From Musa acuminata AAA Group (lineage: Eukaryota; Streptophyta; Magnoliopsida; Zingiberales; Musaceae), in NCBI RefSeq assembly GCF_036884655.1, contig NC_088354.1:10704501-10768500 (forward strand): DNA of 64,000 nucleotides. Direction: 5' to 3'. Of this stretch, positions 45,814 to 57,592 are shown in pieces; the first letter of the stretch is position 1; each line of letters starts with the position of its first letter. The notes under the pieces were generated by a model. That model saw only the letters and a program-made list of their open reading frames with translations, had not been told where the DNA came from and ran no database searches. The translations under genes and the position numbers were made by a program.

Positions 45814-46264
45814 AAGAATCATCGCATAATATCCATTGAATTATTATCTACGTAGATACCACTGTAGCTTGATTGCCTTGCGGTTTGTGTCACTTCCGGC
45901 CCACCTGTGTGTCCATGAGCACCTTCAATAACAAGTGGGGTAAGAATATGCGTAATTAGTGAAGTACCGAGGCGGCACCTTCCGTAAATGGAATGGTGAG
46001 CATGTCGGAGATGGGCGCCGCGAAGGAACATAACCGTCTGCTCCGGGCCAGGCGATACCGCTTTTTGTAGTGGGCCTTTGTGCTTCCCTTTGTGGGCGCC
46101 TTTGCCAAAAGCAAGGCGATAAGCCGATCTTCGCCTAACTTCTTTCGACCCTTCCTTGCCAACCCTCCGCCCGTCCCGCTCCGCTTCCGGGGACAGAAAG
46201 GAGACCTCCAGAAAGGTCGCCTCCATCCTCCGGCTTCAATCCCTCTGCTCTTCTCCTCTCGGTC
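45814..46264. other. Spacer left of the plus-strand gene
   Basis: 45819-46285 is open on the minus strand in two frames because of GC content, but has no family resemblance. 46080-46264 is CT-rich and looks like the promoter or leader of the plus-strand gene to the right. Confidence 0.4.
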
Positions 46265-46400
46265 GGTCCCCAAGATTTGTCTCATTGTGAGTTCAAGAGG
46301 GTTCTAGAAACCCTCCTGCGCTGCCATCTTTCCCCTGTTCTCGTTCCCTTTTCTCGCGGTTTATCGGCTCGAGTTCTTGAGGTTTCTTTTGCTGCGTTGT
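46265..46400 (+). repeat. Local direct duplication, copy 1
   Basis: About 130 bases (ccaagatttgtctcattgtg.. to ..gagttcttgaggtttct) repeated at 46798-46935 with roughly 15-20% differences. Both copies look like 5' leader sequence. Confidence 0.85.
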
Positions 46401-46571
46401 TTCGGATGGTCTTGTTTCGGTTGAGGGTGTGGGGTCTGTTATGTTTCTGTTGCTTTTTTCTTGTCCCCGAGAGGTTTGATTTTGCTTCGCGGTGCGGCGA
46501 CGAGAGTTATGCTTGGCTTTCTTGCTCTTAGGGTTGTTGGTGGTTCGTTCTGAGCAGTGGAAGTTCTTGTT

Positions 46572-48049
46572 ATGGATACTTCATATGCAGAGGAATGCGG
46601 TTATAGTGATCTTGATGAGGTTATCGAGTTTAGATTTCCTTGGAGGAAGCAGAGGATGAAACCAGCGAGTTTGTTAGCTTGTTGATGTTTGATGGTGGAA
46701 GATGACTTGAGAACGAAAGAGAGGCCCCAAGGACGGTTACCTCCTTCCACCGATTTCAAACCCTCTTCTCTACTATATCGGGGTTTCAATTTCGTTCGTT
46801 CTTCTCCAAGATTTGCCTCAATGTGAGTTCAAGAAAGTTCAAGAAACACTCCTCCGCGGCTTCTTTCCCCTGTTTTCGTTCCTTTTCTTTCGGTTTATCA
46901 GTTCGAGTTCTTGAGGTTTCTTTCGCTACATCCTTCTGTACAAGTGTATTTAGAAGATGTTTATTTAGCTTGCCTCAACAAATTGTGTATTTGACCTAAA
47001 TAATTGTGCTTTTTATTGTTTACTTTTACAAATGCAGGCCAGTAAATTTGACTTAACGGTGATGATTTCATTTTCATATTCTAATTATCCTTGGCTATGT
47101 TTTCTTGAGCCTGTTCTTGTAAAGCATGTTTTGGATTGATTTCTGGATCATGGTTCTAAATTTGTAGTAATTGTTTTTGGGTTAGGTCCAAGACAGGTAT
47201 GATGTTTACCTTTTATTATTAGTCTTGTGCTCCTACTTGCATAATTTTGAAGCATCAGCATATTGACAATCTTTGATAACCTTAAAAAGGTCAAAATGAC
47301 TTTTCAGTCAAGGACATGGCTATCCAATGGTACACTTTTCATGCTTTTAACCTAATTGATTCATCTGTGATTCTGGCAGCTTCCAATTCAAAGTTGACAG
47401 GTTATCATGTTTCTACATTTCCTACTCAAGCCAGATCAGTTCCTCCCGGTTTTCATCCTCAAGTTGCCGATGACATAATAGATCCACCGCAACTTAAGCT
47501 TTCAAAATCTGTTAACTCTTTCATCTTGCTTCATATAGTAGGAAATAGACATTCTTGTCATGCTTGTTGTAGAAGTTAGCATGCTAGAACAGTAATAACC
47601 ATGTAAATGTTATCATTCAAAATGCAGGTTCTGGTCTTAACCCTGATTTTGATGGGTGTGGTCATTTAAGTTCCCTTCGGGAGTTAGAAGCAAGCAACAA
47701 CTATGGTCATCTTGAGATAAATTGTCCGTCTACAACTGCAATTTGTGGTGACAATTTCTTGCAGTCAACTCAGCTTCTTTCTCCTCATTGTCGACCTAGT
47801 AGAGCTGATTTTGGCAGAAGCAAAACGACGTTATCATATTTGGCTGATAACTCACATGTATCAAATGAAAGCAGAGCTTCTGTCATGGATTACATGTCTT
47901 GGCAAAACAGAATGAACATTTGCAATGCTCCCCGGGGATCTTGTAGTATGGGCTGTTACACTGGAAGAGGGTCCAAGGTCAGGGAAGGAAGTTTGTCTGA
48001 TATTCTAAATAGCCTTATTCCTGGATCAAAATATGGATCTCTCCGATGA
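46572..48049 (+). CDS. Unrecognised plant gene, partial exon model
   Basis: Best-supported coding part: 47628-48049, which follows a strong acceptor (aaaatgcag) and reads SGLNPDFDGCGHLSSLRELE.. to ..GSLSDILNSLIPGSKYGSLR then stop; no stop intervenes in 420 bases. Upstream, an acceptor tctggcag near 47381 is followed by SNSKLTGYHVSTFPTQARSV and on to DPPQLKLSKS. Small exons at about 47298-47328 and 47038-47061 could connect in frame to an ATG at 46572 (MDTSYAEECGYSDLDE). The donor joining the 47380-47550 exon to the last exon could not be fixed, so the full protein is uncertain. The protein is Ser/Asn-rich, with no motif I can name. Confidence 0.4.
46798..46935 (+). repeat. Local direct duplication, copy 2
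   Basis: Partner of 46265-46400, about 530 bases downstream and in the same orientation (ccaagatttgcctcaatgtg.. to ..gagttcttgaggtttct). The putative start codon at 46572 lies between the two copies. Confidence 0.85.
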
Positions 48050-49861
48050 ACATGATGTCTGCATGATTTACATGTCTAGTTATTGTAGTATCTCAAGTTG
48101 TGCACCAAATTATTGGAGTTGATATAGGTTTTGAAGTACATCAACTTGTGCATCGTCGTCGTCGTCGTAGTGCTTGTGATCTTCAGCTGAAGCAATGCCA
48201 GCAGATGTCTCTTATTTTTCTGTTGAACTGTGGCCATGAGAGCTAGAATCACCATACCAGGGAGTGTTGGTTTGTTCCAAAGTTGATGATGTCCTCTTGA
48301 ACTTAATGTGATGGTAAGGTGATTTCTGTTTGAATTCTTTGGTATTTTAAGAATTCGTTTGTTGCTAAAGATTTGACCATACTTGATTAATTTCCAAATA
48401 GTTACTTAGACTTGTATCTATGCATTCTGGTGGCATTTTATCAGTCTCATCATCTACTGTGACCTAATTGCATTTCCTGATGAGCTATCTACATCCTGCA
48501 GGACTATATGCAAAGGCAAGTAAAAGATTAAACTGGTGGTATGGATTCAGAGGGAGATGCGCTGTGAAAGGTAAATAAACTCGAATGCTTTCAGCTGCAG
48601 CTGCAGCTGTGTACCAGCTTGGATTATATTACGGATCACAAAACTTTTGCTTGCAAGTTATGATGATATGGGGGATTTGGTTCAATATTTTTTGAGTTAA
48701 CCAAGTGTTGCTGTGTCTCTCCGCCAAAAGGGTATCATCACCACCTTTCGTCAGCACGAGCATGGGAATCACCCCTCTCACATTCATTTGGTGTCTTCCC
48801 GCGTTTAGGTACGTCATAAGCTCTCACCATTCATTTCGTCAGCGTTGTAATAAAGGCAAATAAAAATAAAGATACAGCAAAACCACGACTTCTTCGGTTC
48901 GGATAAAAGCTAAACAACAACAACAAATATTTTTGATGTGACGGGTTCTCACGGATAGGGCACACCTACAGTTTGGCAGAAGATCGAAGGGCTTTTCTTT
49001 GGTTGAGATGATGTATGATTTATATTTCTTTATAGTCCCGTAGGTGAACCTTCGTTGCTCTTTCCCTTACTGTAGATTAGAGTAGTAATGAATCTATGAG
49101 CTTTGAACAAAGAAAAGAAAAATCTAAATGCCCCACCAAATATCCGTGAGAAAAAAAAAGACATCTTCACAAGATTACTTCCATATAATATACAAAATTC
49201 TCACCTAATCTAAGATTATACAACTTTCGTAATGAAAATATCGTAATCATGATAATGCGTGCTTACGTGTCTGAAGGAACCACAAATCTTATTGCTTTAG
49301 GTCAAAGCAAATTATATATGTTTAGATATATAAATCTTCTCAAAGAAACTAATTGCACTGTTAAAAGTCAATGTCTTACCTGCTCCAGGTGATAAGATCA
49401 GTCCAACATCTCTATTTTAATATAGATGAACACGAGTCATTGGCCGTTTCTTTCCTAGATGGAGGGAGCAAATAAAGGGGAGAGAAATATAAATATCTTT
49501 TCTCTTTAGACCACCTTATTCCATGTGACATCTTAAGTCGTGCAATAATATATCATTCTTTTGTACATTGTTGTGAATTCGAAATATTTTTATGAGATAA
49601 ATCTCTCTCTAGTCTATTTATATTTCTTCATCGCATATATGAATGAATATATGATGCATACCGTTCAAATCGAGTTTGGAATCTCAAAGAAGGCCTCACA
49701 AAAGGGAGCAGAGCAGCCGCCCCCCCAAGGATTTAGCTTTTATTGTGATAATTACAACATACAAAGATCCCCACTAGTGTTGCGACTCCTTACGGCATAA
49801 TACATATATACATATATCACACATGCACACAGGAGAAGATTGCAGCAAGCAAGTGCTGCTG
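48050..49861. other. Spacer and 3' regions
   Basis: 48050 to about 48560 is the likely 3' UTR of the plus-strand gene (it contains tcgtcgtcgtcgtcg near 48154). 48590-48612 is an agctgcagctgcagctg palindromic run. The remainder is AT-rich without genes. 49800-49861 should be the 3' UTR of the HMA gene. Confidence 0.5.
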
Positions 49862-50363
49862 CTACATGACGGAGCAAGCAGTAGGGTTGTCATCGCTGAA
49901 GCGAGCGCGAGCGTCGTCTCCGATGATGTGGGTTTGTGCCGGCTCCTGGTAGTAGCCATGCAAGCTGGAGTCGTCGTACCCGTGCTTGTGGTAGTTGTAA
50001 GACCGCGGAGCGACGTTGAAGAGGAGACGGTGAGCCGGCGTCGGGTGCTGCAGATGGTAGTACTCCTGCGCCTGGACGTTGGTCTCCGCGTTCAGAGGAT
50101 ACGGGCACAGCACCGCCGTGCACCTCGTCTTCCTCACCGCCTCGAGCACCTTCTTCTGGTCCGCCCACCCGATCACCGTCACCTTCTGCATCGCCATGTC
50201 TATCTCCACAGCGTCCACCCCTACAACACCATCACAGAAGCCATGAGCTTGGTGGACGGCGAAAGGTTCGGCGACGGTTCTTTGTACCTTGTAGCTTCGA
50301 GAGGGCCTTTCGTATCTTGTTCTCACACCCGGGGCAGTCGATGTGCACCCACATCTCCACCAT
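49862..50363 (-). CDS. Heavy-metal-associated isoprenylated plant protein (HIPP), two exons, 144 aa
   Basis: A small metallochaperone-like protein anchored to membranes by a lipid. Exons (minus): 50288-50363 and 49862-50220 (GT-AG, phase 1). The N-terminal HMA domain has the metal-binding CxxC in WVHIDCPGCENKIRKAL (Cys10, Cys13), continuing VDAVEIDMAMQKVTVIGWAD and KKVLEAVRKT. The C-terminal half is Tyr/His-rich, and the protein ends CSVM, a CaaX box for farnesylation. This single-HMA layout ending in DNPTACSVM is typical of HIPPs. Start: MVEMWVH at 50363 sits just after an acceptor-like ggacag. An upstream ATG at 50453 would add a hydrophobic 30-residue extension, and a tiny upstream exon ending ATGCCG/GTAATT is a further possibility. 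Confidence 0.9.
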
Positions 50364-51383
50364 CTGTCCATATTGTTCGGTAGAAAAAGGTTGGAGAATG
50401 CTCGATAGAGGAAACAGGATAAGGCAGAACGATAGAGGCTTAATTACCGGCATACTGCAGCACGTCTCGGGTCTGGAACAGTTGGATATGTCTTTGTGCA
50501 GAGTTGATCTTACACTCTACCCATAGATGTTTATATAGATAAAGCTGATCGAGTCGCATTGACGACTTGACAGTGACAGAAACAAGGCAGGCTTAGAATA
50601 AGGAAGATACCGTTTACCGAGTCTACCGGGACGAAATATACAAGTGTTGGTTCAACCGATCGACGGCGCCTCCCAATCGACAGCTGCCGCGGCTCACTTG
50701 AGCCTGTTTGCTTCTCTCCCGGTATCTGCGTGGAGAACTCCGTGAAGGATGAGCGATCGGTCCGACGACGACAACCAAATCGCAGCCATCGAATCCTGGG
50801 TTCTGCCACAGGCAACGCCGCTGCTGAGACCGGGAGATCGAGTTAATGTTTGGTGGGGGAGCAGTTGAGGCGTCCACGTCTGCGTAGTATTTAGTGTATT
50901 TATTCCTCCCAACTTGGGCTTGCAGCGGGGAAGAGTTCGGGAGACTGTCGATATCGATGACGATGTCATCGGATTTAACTAGTGCAAGTCAGCAGGCAGT
51001 TGTGTTGACTGCAGAGCTCTTCTTCCCAGTGAAGTCAGCTGGTTTTGTCTTTAATCATAGGCTGACTTGTTCCGAGTCAGTCAATGTTAAACACCCAAGT
51101 AAAAGGATTAGTAACAGCTAGAAATGTCCACCACAGAAAACTTGGATCCATTCATTTTCCCACACGATCATATTAATTAGCACACACAACAAAGACCGTA
51201 CTAGACAAACAAAAAGTCCCTAACCGAGCGACAATAGGATAAAGACGAGCAAAGATACAGAGTCTTTTCTGCCTAAAACTGCGTTACTGAAGCATCATGG
51301 AGCTAAGAATTTTGCGGGGTAAAATGAACTCTGAAAGTTCAAACGAAGATCTCGCGGAGAGTGGCACCCATCAAGCGCCTAAA
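50364..51383. other. Intergenic: HIPP promoter and ALG9 3' region
   Basis: GC-richer from 50600 to 50900, giving overlapping frames on the minus strand (50531-50969) with no family resemblance. It could hide a small gene or be a leader. 51130-51383 is the likely ALG9 3' UTR. Confidence 0.45.
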
Positions 51384-54300
51384 TCAAGTATGTGCTTGGC
51401 CACTCTTGGGTATTTTCTTTAGCAACTTATACAAGCCAAATACATTCTTTTCTTGCCATTTATAGGGGATGAAGAATGATCGGTATGTGGCAGGCGACAG
51501 CTCTCTGTCCAGGAAAGGTATGGCCGCTAATGTCTGAAACCATTAGATTATGGTCAGAACACGGCAAATGGTCACACTAACATGAGCTAATATGAAAGTT
51601 GAAGAAGAAACACCAGAGTTTACCTCCCAAGTTGACAAGTCAGTTCCTCGAGCAGGAAATGGTCGCTTCAGATCTAGCTCCACAAAGAAGGTACAGACTT
51701 CAGTGTCCTTCACCTGCGCATCCAGTCAAAGCAGGATTAGCATGGAAAACAAGACGGTGCAAGATCATATAACCAAGAAAATGGTAGGGATATTACGTAT
51801 TGATCACCGGAAGCCTTGTTCTTGTCGTTGAAATAAGGTGGGGCAGCTCCCATCCCTCCAAAACTAGAATTGAAAGGAAATGGAAGAAGGCCCCTGAATC
51901 CATCATCCACCCATCGAACTTCGCTAACATATGATGGTACAAAAAACGAGGAAGGAAAACGGTGCCACTCACTTCCGACACAAAGCACAGAGCCTACATA
52001 CGAAGATAAAAATATGTCAAATGCATGGATATAATGTGATTTCTTTTTTATTATTGTTACGGGGAGGGTGCGGGAGAGAATCAATGGTTATCAAACATAA
52101 GAAAGCATAGGAACGGTAGGATTTTTTTAAAGACTAGCAAAAGTACATTAAAAAAAATGATTCGCCATGACCACTTAGAAATCTCAAGAGCTGAAACTAC
52201 AAGATTAAGAACTAGAGACAGTTACGATTAGAAACTTCACTTATATAGACATATGGTATGACTTTTCTGGCCTCAGATCATTTTACTATCAGATATAAAA
52301 ATATCTTACCAGTTCCAGCATCACCATGATGTTCCAAGTGTTTATAAATTTCCAAAGGCGCAGAGTACCCATTAAGAATTGAGAATGTGCGGCTATGTGA
52401 GGCACACAATATAAGGCCAAGAAAGATGGGTCTAAGTCCTTTTGCAATCTGTACAGGCAGCCAAGTAGACATCAAGCAGTCTTATGGTTACTCGATCAAT
52501 CACTGACCTAAAAGATAAGACAGGAGACATTAAATGTACCTGAACAATCAGTGTGTCTTCAACTGCATACTTGTCACGGAAAAGATCAGGAAAACTATCA
52601 ATGACAGCTGTTGCTGCAATGCATATAAGTGGATAGATTGGATAGAGAAACCTGTAATGCCATAAAACAGACCTTAAAACTGCTAAAGTTAAGATGCAAC
52701 CTACTGTTATCAACAAATAAGACGAAAACACCTACAGGGACTGGTGATATTTCTAAATGCAAATGTATGCCATTTATGATGCAATCACAGAGAAGATTAA
52801 CATTGACGATGAGAAATCAGACAAATGGAAGTAAAGAAACAGTGATAGAATGGATAATGAAGAGGCTCATGAACTTGGTAAGTTGCAAGTCAAGGGAAGT
52901 TTGACTTGTCCTTTGTCCCAAACAAACGACACAAAACACTTCAATACTAACATTCAGACAAAGCCATAACAATGACAAGGAAAATGACAACAACTAACAA
53001 CCATTGTAAACATGTTCAAAATCAATCAGGCATGATTCAAATGATTAACCTTATAGAGTAACAATTTTCTAACAAGAACTGTAGATAAATCTGATGATTT
53101 GTATGGTACAGAGTGGAAGAAAAAGTGGCTATTACCTTTCTTCTTTATGAGCCTGCAATGACATAAAAGCCAACCAAATATACATGGGAGAGACCACAAT
53201 GAGCAAATCCGGGGCATATTTCTTCCTCGCAATAGGTAAAATCGCCAAGAAAAGTAAAGCAAGAATGAAGCAGAAATTAAAGTTGTTAAATCCATTCCTA
53301 AAATAAAACAAGGGTCCTTCAGTTCCATATAAGTGGCTCTGACCACCTCCTGACACATTATACTGCACCAGGTTGAATACTGAAGATGTCCATCTTGCGT
53401 AGCAGTAATAGTCAGCAAGCAATGAGAAAGCCTGGTAACAGAACCCAAAGTCATAACCATAACAAAACTGGATGTGGTAGTTATAGAGCAGAGGTGGAAA
53501 AAGAAATCAGTTAATGGTCAGATTTCTTACAAGAATAAGCACAGAGGTTAAAATCCCGGATAAAAATACTTTTTTGAATCCTCCCCTACTCAATGAATAG
53601 AATGTGATTGGAAGAAAAACTAGAATAGAGAAAGGCCAGCCGATGATCACTCCAGCAGCAGCAACAGATACAGCCATAGCATACTTCTGAAGAAGGAAGA
53701 GAGCTGATGAAAGAGTAACAGCATACATAGAGAAGCTACTAGGTAGAAAACCTGGAGAAGCATTCACAAAAATTAGAGAAGCAAACCATAGAGACAGGAA
53801 ACAGATAAAATATTCAGCAGAACTGGTTGTCACAAAACAAGGATAAAAAGGAAAACATTTAATAGTTAAGAAAAGAAGGAAATTTGAAGTAAACAAAGCA
53901 TTAACAGCAAAGAAAATGACAGATGACAGGATAAGAAACTCACTTGTACTTGCAAAGAAACAACCACTGGTTAGGCACAGCATTGCGAGTGTATACCATG
54001 CAAGCCTTTTCCCATATTTTCTTGAAAGGGCAACCACCAGAACTGTATCTGTGAAAGTCGAGACAAGACCAAGAAAAAGCCTTACTGAATAAAAGACTCG
54101 AACCTGAAATTTCATTAGTGAGGGAACATAATTAGTTAACAAAAACTTTTATATTGAGAATAAGCTAGAAAGAGAGCAAATCTACAATCTATGATGTTTT
54201 AATTCACCTTCTCCTCACTGTAGATCAAAGAAGCTGGTCCAGCCACCAAAGCATGGAAAAAGATGTATAAATATGACCGCAAAGCAAACTCAGAGCTGCA

Positions 54301-56981
54301 CAAAGGTAAAAGATGGTTAAAAAAAAAAAAAGTAAGGATTCACAATCCCCAAACCGTAGATTTTTACAGGTCCTTTTAAGCCCAGTGTGAAGAATGTGAA
54401 AAGGGTTATTGGGCACACAACTTCATTCTATCAGGAGTTTTTAAAGAATTTTCAAAATAACATAAAACAACCTAAAGAGCCATGACCTAGTTTAGGTAGG
54501 TTCGACACCTTTTCTTTTCACTTTGAGCCATCTTAAGAACTTATAACATTCAAAGACAAGTATATAATAGAAAAAGTTCTAGGTACATGATGCATGGGAA
54601 CTTCAGAACAGTAAAAGTTAGATGTGCTTTTATTGTCAAAAATTGAATTTGAATGGCTGCTTGCCTCCAACTGGACTATCTAAAACATGATTTTGAGCCA
54701 TCGTAGTAGCCTTTGGTGCTCCACCTACAATTGTCATCATGGCTAAAGCCTACTCTATAAGAACAACACTCTAAGAATATCCAATTAAACCAACATAACA
54801 TTCTCCTCAATCATCTCTTTTTTCTCCCTTCTCTTCCCTTCTCTCTTTCTACTCCATGTTTTAGCCCACACAATACTTGGCATAATATCTATTTGGCTGT
54901 CTCATATACAGACATTCACCAATTTTCAGTAATTCCTACAATCACTGTACATGCTGATGGTAACCAATTCTGAAAAAACATATGATCTATCACCTCCGGC
55001 TCCTACAAATGTAAGGACCAAGAACACAATTTCTAAATTGTAATAACACTAGGACCCAGTGCTAATGAAAGCCAAAGAATCATGCTAATCAACAATCTCC
55101 ACCTGGTCTTTATTTTACAAAAAGCTAACTAGTGCATCCACACCTACAATTGGATCATCTTTCATCATTCTTTTAAGCTTCTTTAATAGCCATTGGTGCT
55201 CCACCTAAATCATCTGACAGATCATGCCACACCTGTCCTTCTCATGCTAGCCATAATGCCACATGTCACCTTTAAAACACTACCCATGGTCTTGAAGTCT
55301 ACTACATCAAGCAAAATTAGATGCTTTCATATTTTTGGGGCATACCTCACTCGCTAGAACAAGGACTGCTCCATTGAACATCTTGATTCTCATCATCCCT
55401 AAATCAGCAACATTATTTGCTGAACAATCTGCCAACTGAACAGGGCCTTCTTTTATCTTCAAAGAAACAAAGTAAAAATCCTCCTACATCAAATATGCTG
55501 CAAACTATTAGAATCTATTATCCATGCATCATCAAAATTGTCGATACTCTTAGAGACAATTAGGACATCATTGTCTTCATCTCAGAAGCTGTCACATTTG
55601 CAATCACTTGGTTCTTTGTAGTAGCCCGATCTCGATTTTTCTTGAGCTTTTGCAGTCCTTCTTTCATCTTCTACTAGATGTGGCCCTTCTGAAGACAATG
55701 ATTTCAATTTGTCACTATAATCAACTTCCAGAATGAACTTGATCTTGGTCTCTAGTTGCTTCTTTAACATGAGGAGCTTGTCCAACAATCAAAAGTCATT
55801 ACCATTGCTGATGACTAGCTTATTTAATTTCTTGTTCTACAAAAAATTGATGTCACTTCATCGACCATGAGTGTTTCTTTGTTAGACAGCAATACTGTTA
55901 CTGGACTTCCATAAGAAACTGGGAGTGAGGTTCAACAGCAACAGGCCATTATCTTATGAGGTTCATATTTATGCTAGTCACATGCACAATATACTTGTTA
56001 AACATATCAAGATTTGATGTTAGTCTCTTCTTCCATACTCAACTAATACATTTTTTTTCTTCAAATAGAGCTGATTATAAAGTAATTGACATATAATTTT
56101 TTTTTGTTTTTCCTACAAAATCTTAGGGGAGGTTTTATTTAAGATAATATATTGCGCTTAAGAAGCAACTTGATTGTGCCTTTATCTTTCATCTCCAATT
56201 CCTACTAATCAGCTTTGAACGACAAACCAATTGCAAGCTGATTTATTTTTTGAACCAATTAATAACTTAGATTTTCAAGATCAATTAATAGCCTAACTTT
56301 CTAGAATCAATTAATAACATTATTTTGAGATCAATTAATGTAATCTCGACTACTCAATAACCTAACTTTTCATAATAGTTTTCTTGGAATTAATTTCTAT
56401 CGCTCTAGGGAATAATGTTAAGCCCAGTACCATTACTTAAGCCTGAAAACCCTAATTGATGCATTAAAGTCAACAAAATACGATTACTTAAGCCTGAAAA
56501 CCCTAATGATTGCAACACCTTGTTAGAGATTACTGTCCTCGTTCTATGAGAAAGAAATCTTTATACCCTAGCTACCACTAAGTCAATCGACAGAACAATA
56601 AAGTGGAGTCAGATCAACAATCAAAATGTAACTATATATAAGAAGCGATCAAACCATTTTCTTGAAATGAAAGATATAAATAAGACAGAAGGCGACGGAG
56701 GCATGCCTATACTCCCAGGTCTGGAATCCCGACTTGTAGAGGAGGTAATGGAGGGGCTCCCAGTAATTGAAGACCTCATCGCAGTCGTGGATGATGTTGG
56801 AGGTGGCGCTCATGTGTCGGAGCAAACCCAAAGCAAGCGCCGGCAGCAGCCACCCCACCCCCACCCGCTCCTCCTCCTTCTTCTCCCCCTTGTCCTCCTT
56901 CGAGTACCGATCCGACGACGATGACGGGGCGTCCCGATCCGCCGCCGGTGGTCGCCGCTGCCGCGCCGCCGAGACGGCCAT
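51384..56981 (-). CDS. ALG9: Alpha-1,2-mannosyltransferase ALG9 (GT22), ten exons, 575 aa
   Basis: Multi-pass ER protein that transfers mannose from dolichol-phosphate-mannose to the lipid-linked N-glycan precursor. Exons (minus): 56707-56981, 54208-54295, 53944-54103, 53531-53751, 53136-53431, 52540-52651, 52310-52448, 51797-51993, 51624-51713, 51384-51533; 576 codons with stop, matching the length of Arabidopsis ALG9 (about 570). Exon 1 carries the GT22 luminal motif SNIIHDCDEVFNYWEPLHYL. Exon 2 has SSEFALRSYLYI. Hydrophobic helices fill exons 3-6, for example VSVAAAGVIIGWPFSILVFL. The C-terminal luminal part has VGSEWHRFPSSFFVP and ends KIPKSGQAHT. Intron 1 (2.4 kb) starts GC (TATAG/GCATGC); the other eight start GT. 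The Lys/Glu-rich N-terminus before the motif is unusually charged. Confidence 0.95.
54296..56706 (-). other. Large first intron of ALG9
   Basis: 2.4 kb, AT-rich. It contains two diverged copies of ccattggtgctccacct/ccatcgtag..tggtgctccacct (near 54700 and 55190) and a short minus frame at 55582-55788 that looks like a retroelement scrap but is too short to assign. Starts GC, ends AG. Confidence 0.6.
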
Positions 56982-57592
56982 CGCTGATCCCTCTATCGCT
57001 CGTTCTAGTTCGCCCTTGTAGGTGGAAGGGTTTCGGTATTCGGGGGAGGGAGGGATTTATGTTTAAGGTGATCCGCTGGATCAGGTCAAGAGGGCGTTGC
57101 TTCGCGGAGAAGAAGAAGCCGTTGCATCTGTCCGTGATCGACACGATAGTTGGTTAAGGATAATAAACTAGTTCGAAGAGACCACCGAAAGTGGACACGT
57201 CCTTAAGAAGCTTTTGCGGGAACAAGAAGCAAAGTAGATGCGTTCTTTGGTGTCACGTTGCGTGCACGTGATTCTCGGTATATTATATTCGAAGGGAACA
57301 GGTCTGAAATGTATCCTCTGCACAAATAGCAAATCGTATAATGCGAACACAAAATCGATTGAAGAAAGTTACAGGGAGAAACACTGAGATTACCAACAGA
57401 ACTAACTTCGAACATACAATAGATAGTTTGGCATGTCAAGTTTTAGCCAGAGAGAAGGTTTCTTTCTCTGTTATTTATAATAAGGAAGGCGAAAAACAAT
57501 AGCCAACTGCATCAGGCATTTACTAACTCAACTCGTTGCAAAAGCCACCACACATGATGCTGCTACTAGAAAGGAACAGTGGATAGATAGAT
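56982..57592. other. Intergenic: ALG9 leader and PEPC 3' UTR
   Basis: ALG9 and PEPC are both on the minus strand, so PEPC transcripts must end here, about 600 bases before ALG9 begins. 56982-57150 is GC-rich ALG9 leader; 57360-57592 is the likely PEPC 3' UTR. Confidence 0.55.

Noticed and set aside
50531..50969. Overlapping minus frames between HIPP and ALG9
   Set aside because: Open in several frames at once, with no motif and no splice or start context. Left as spacer, though a small unknown gene cannot be excluded.
55582..55788. Small minus frame in ALG9 intron 1 as a gene
   Set aside because: 68 residues, Lys/Glu-rich, no start context, inside an intron of ALG9; possibly a retroelement scrap.
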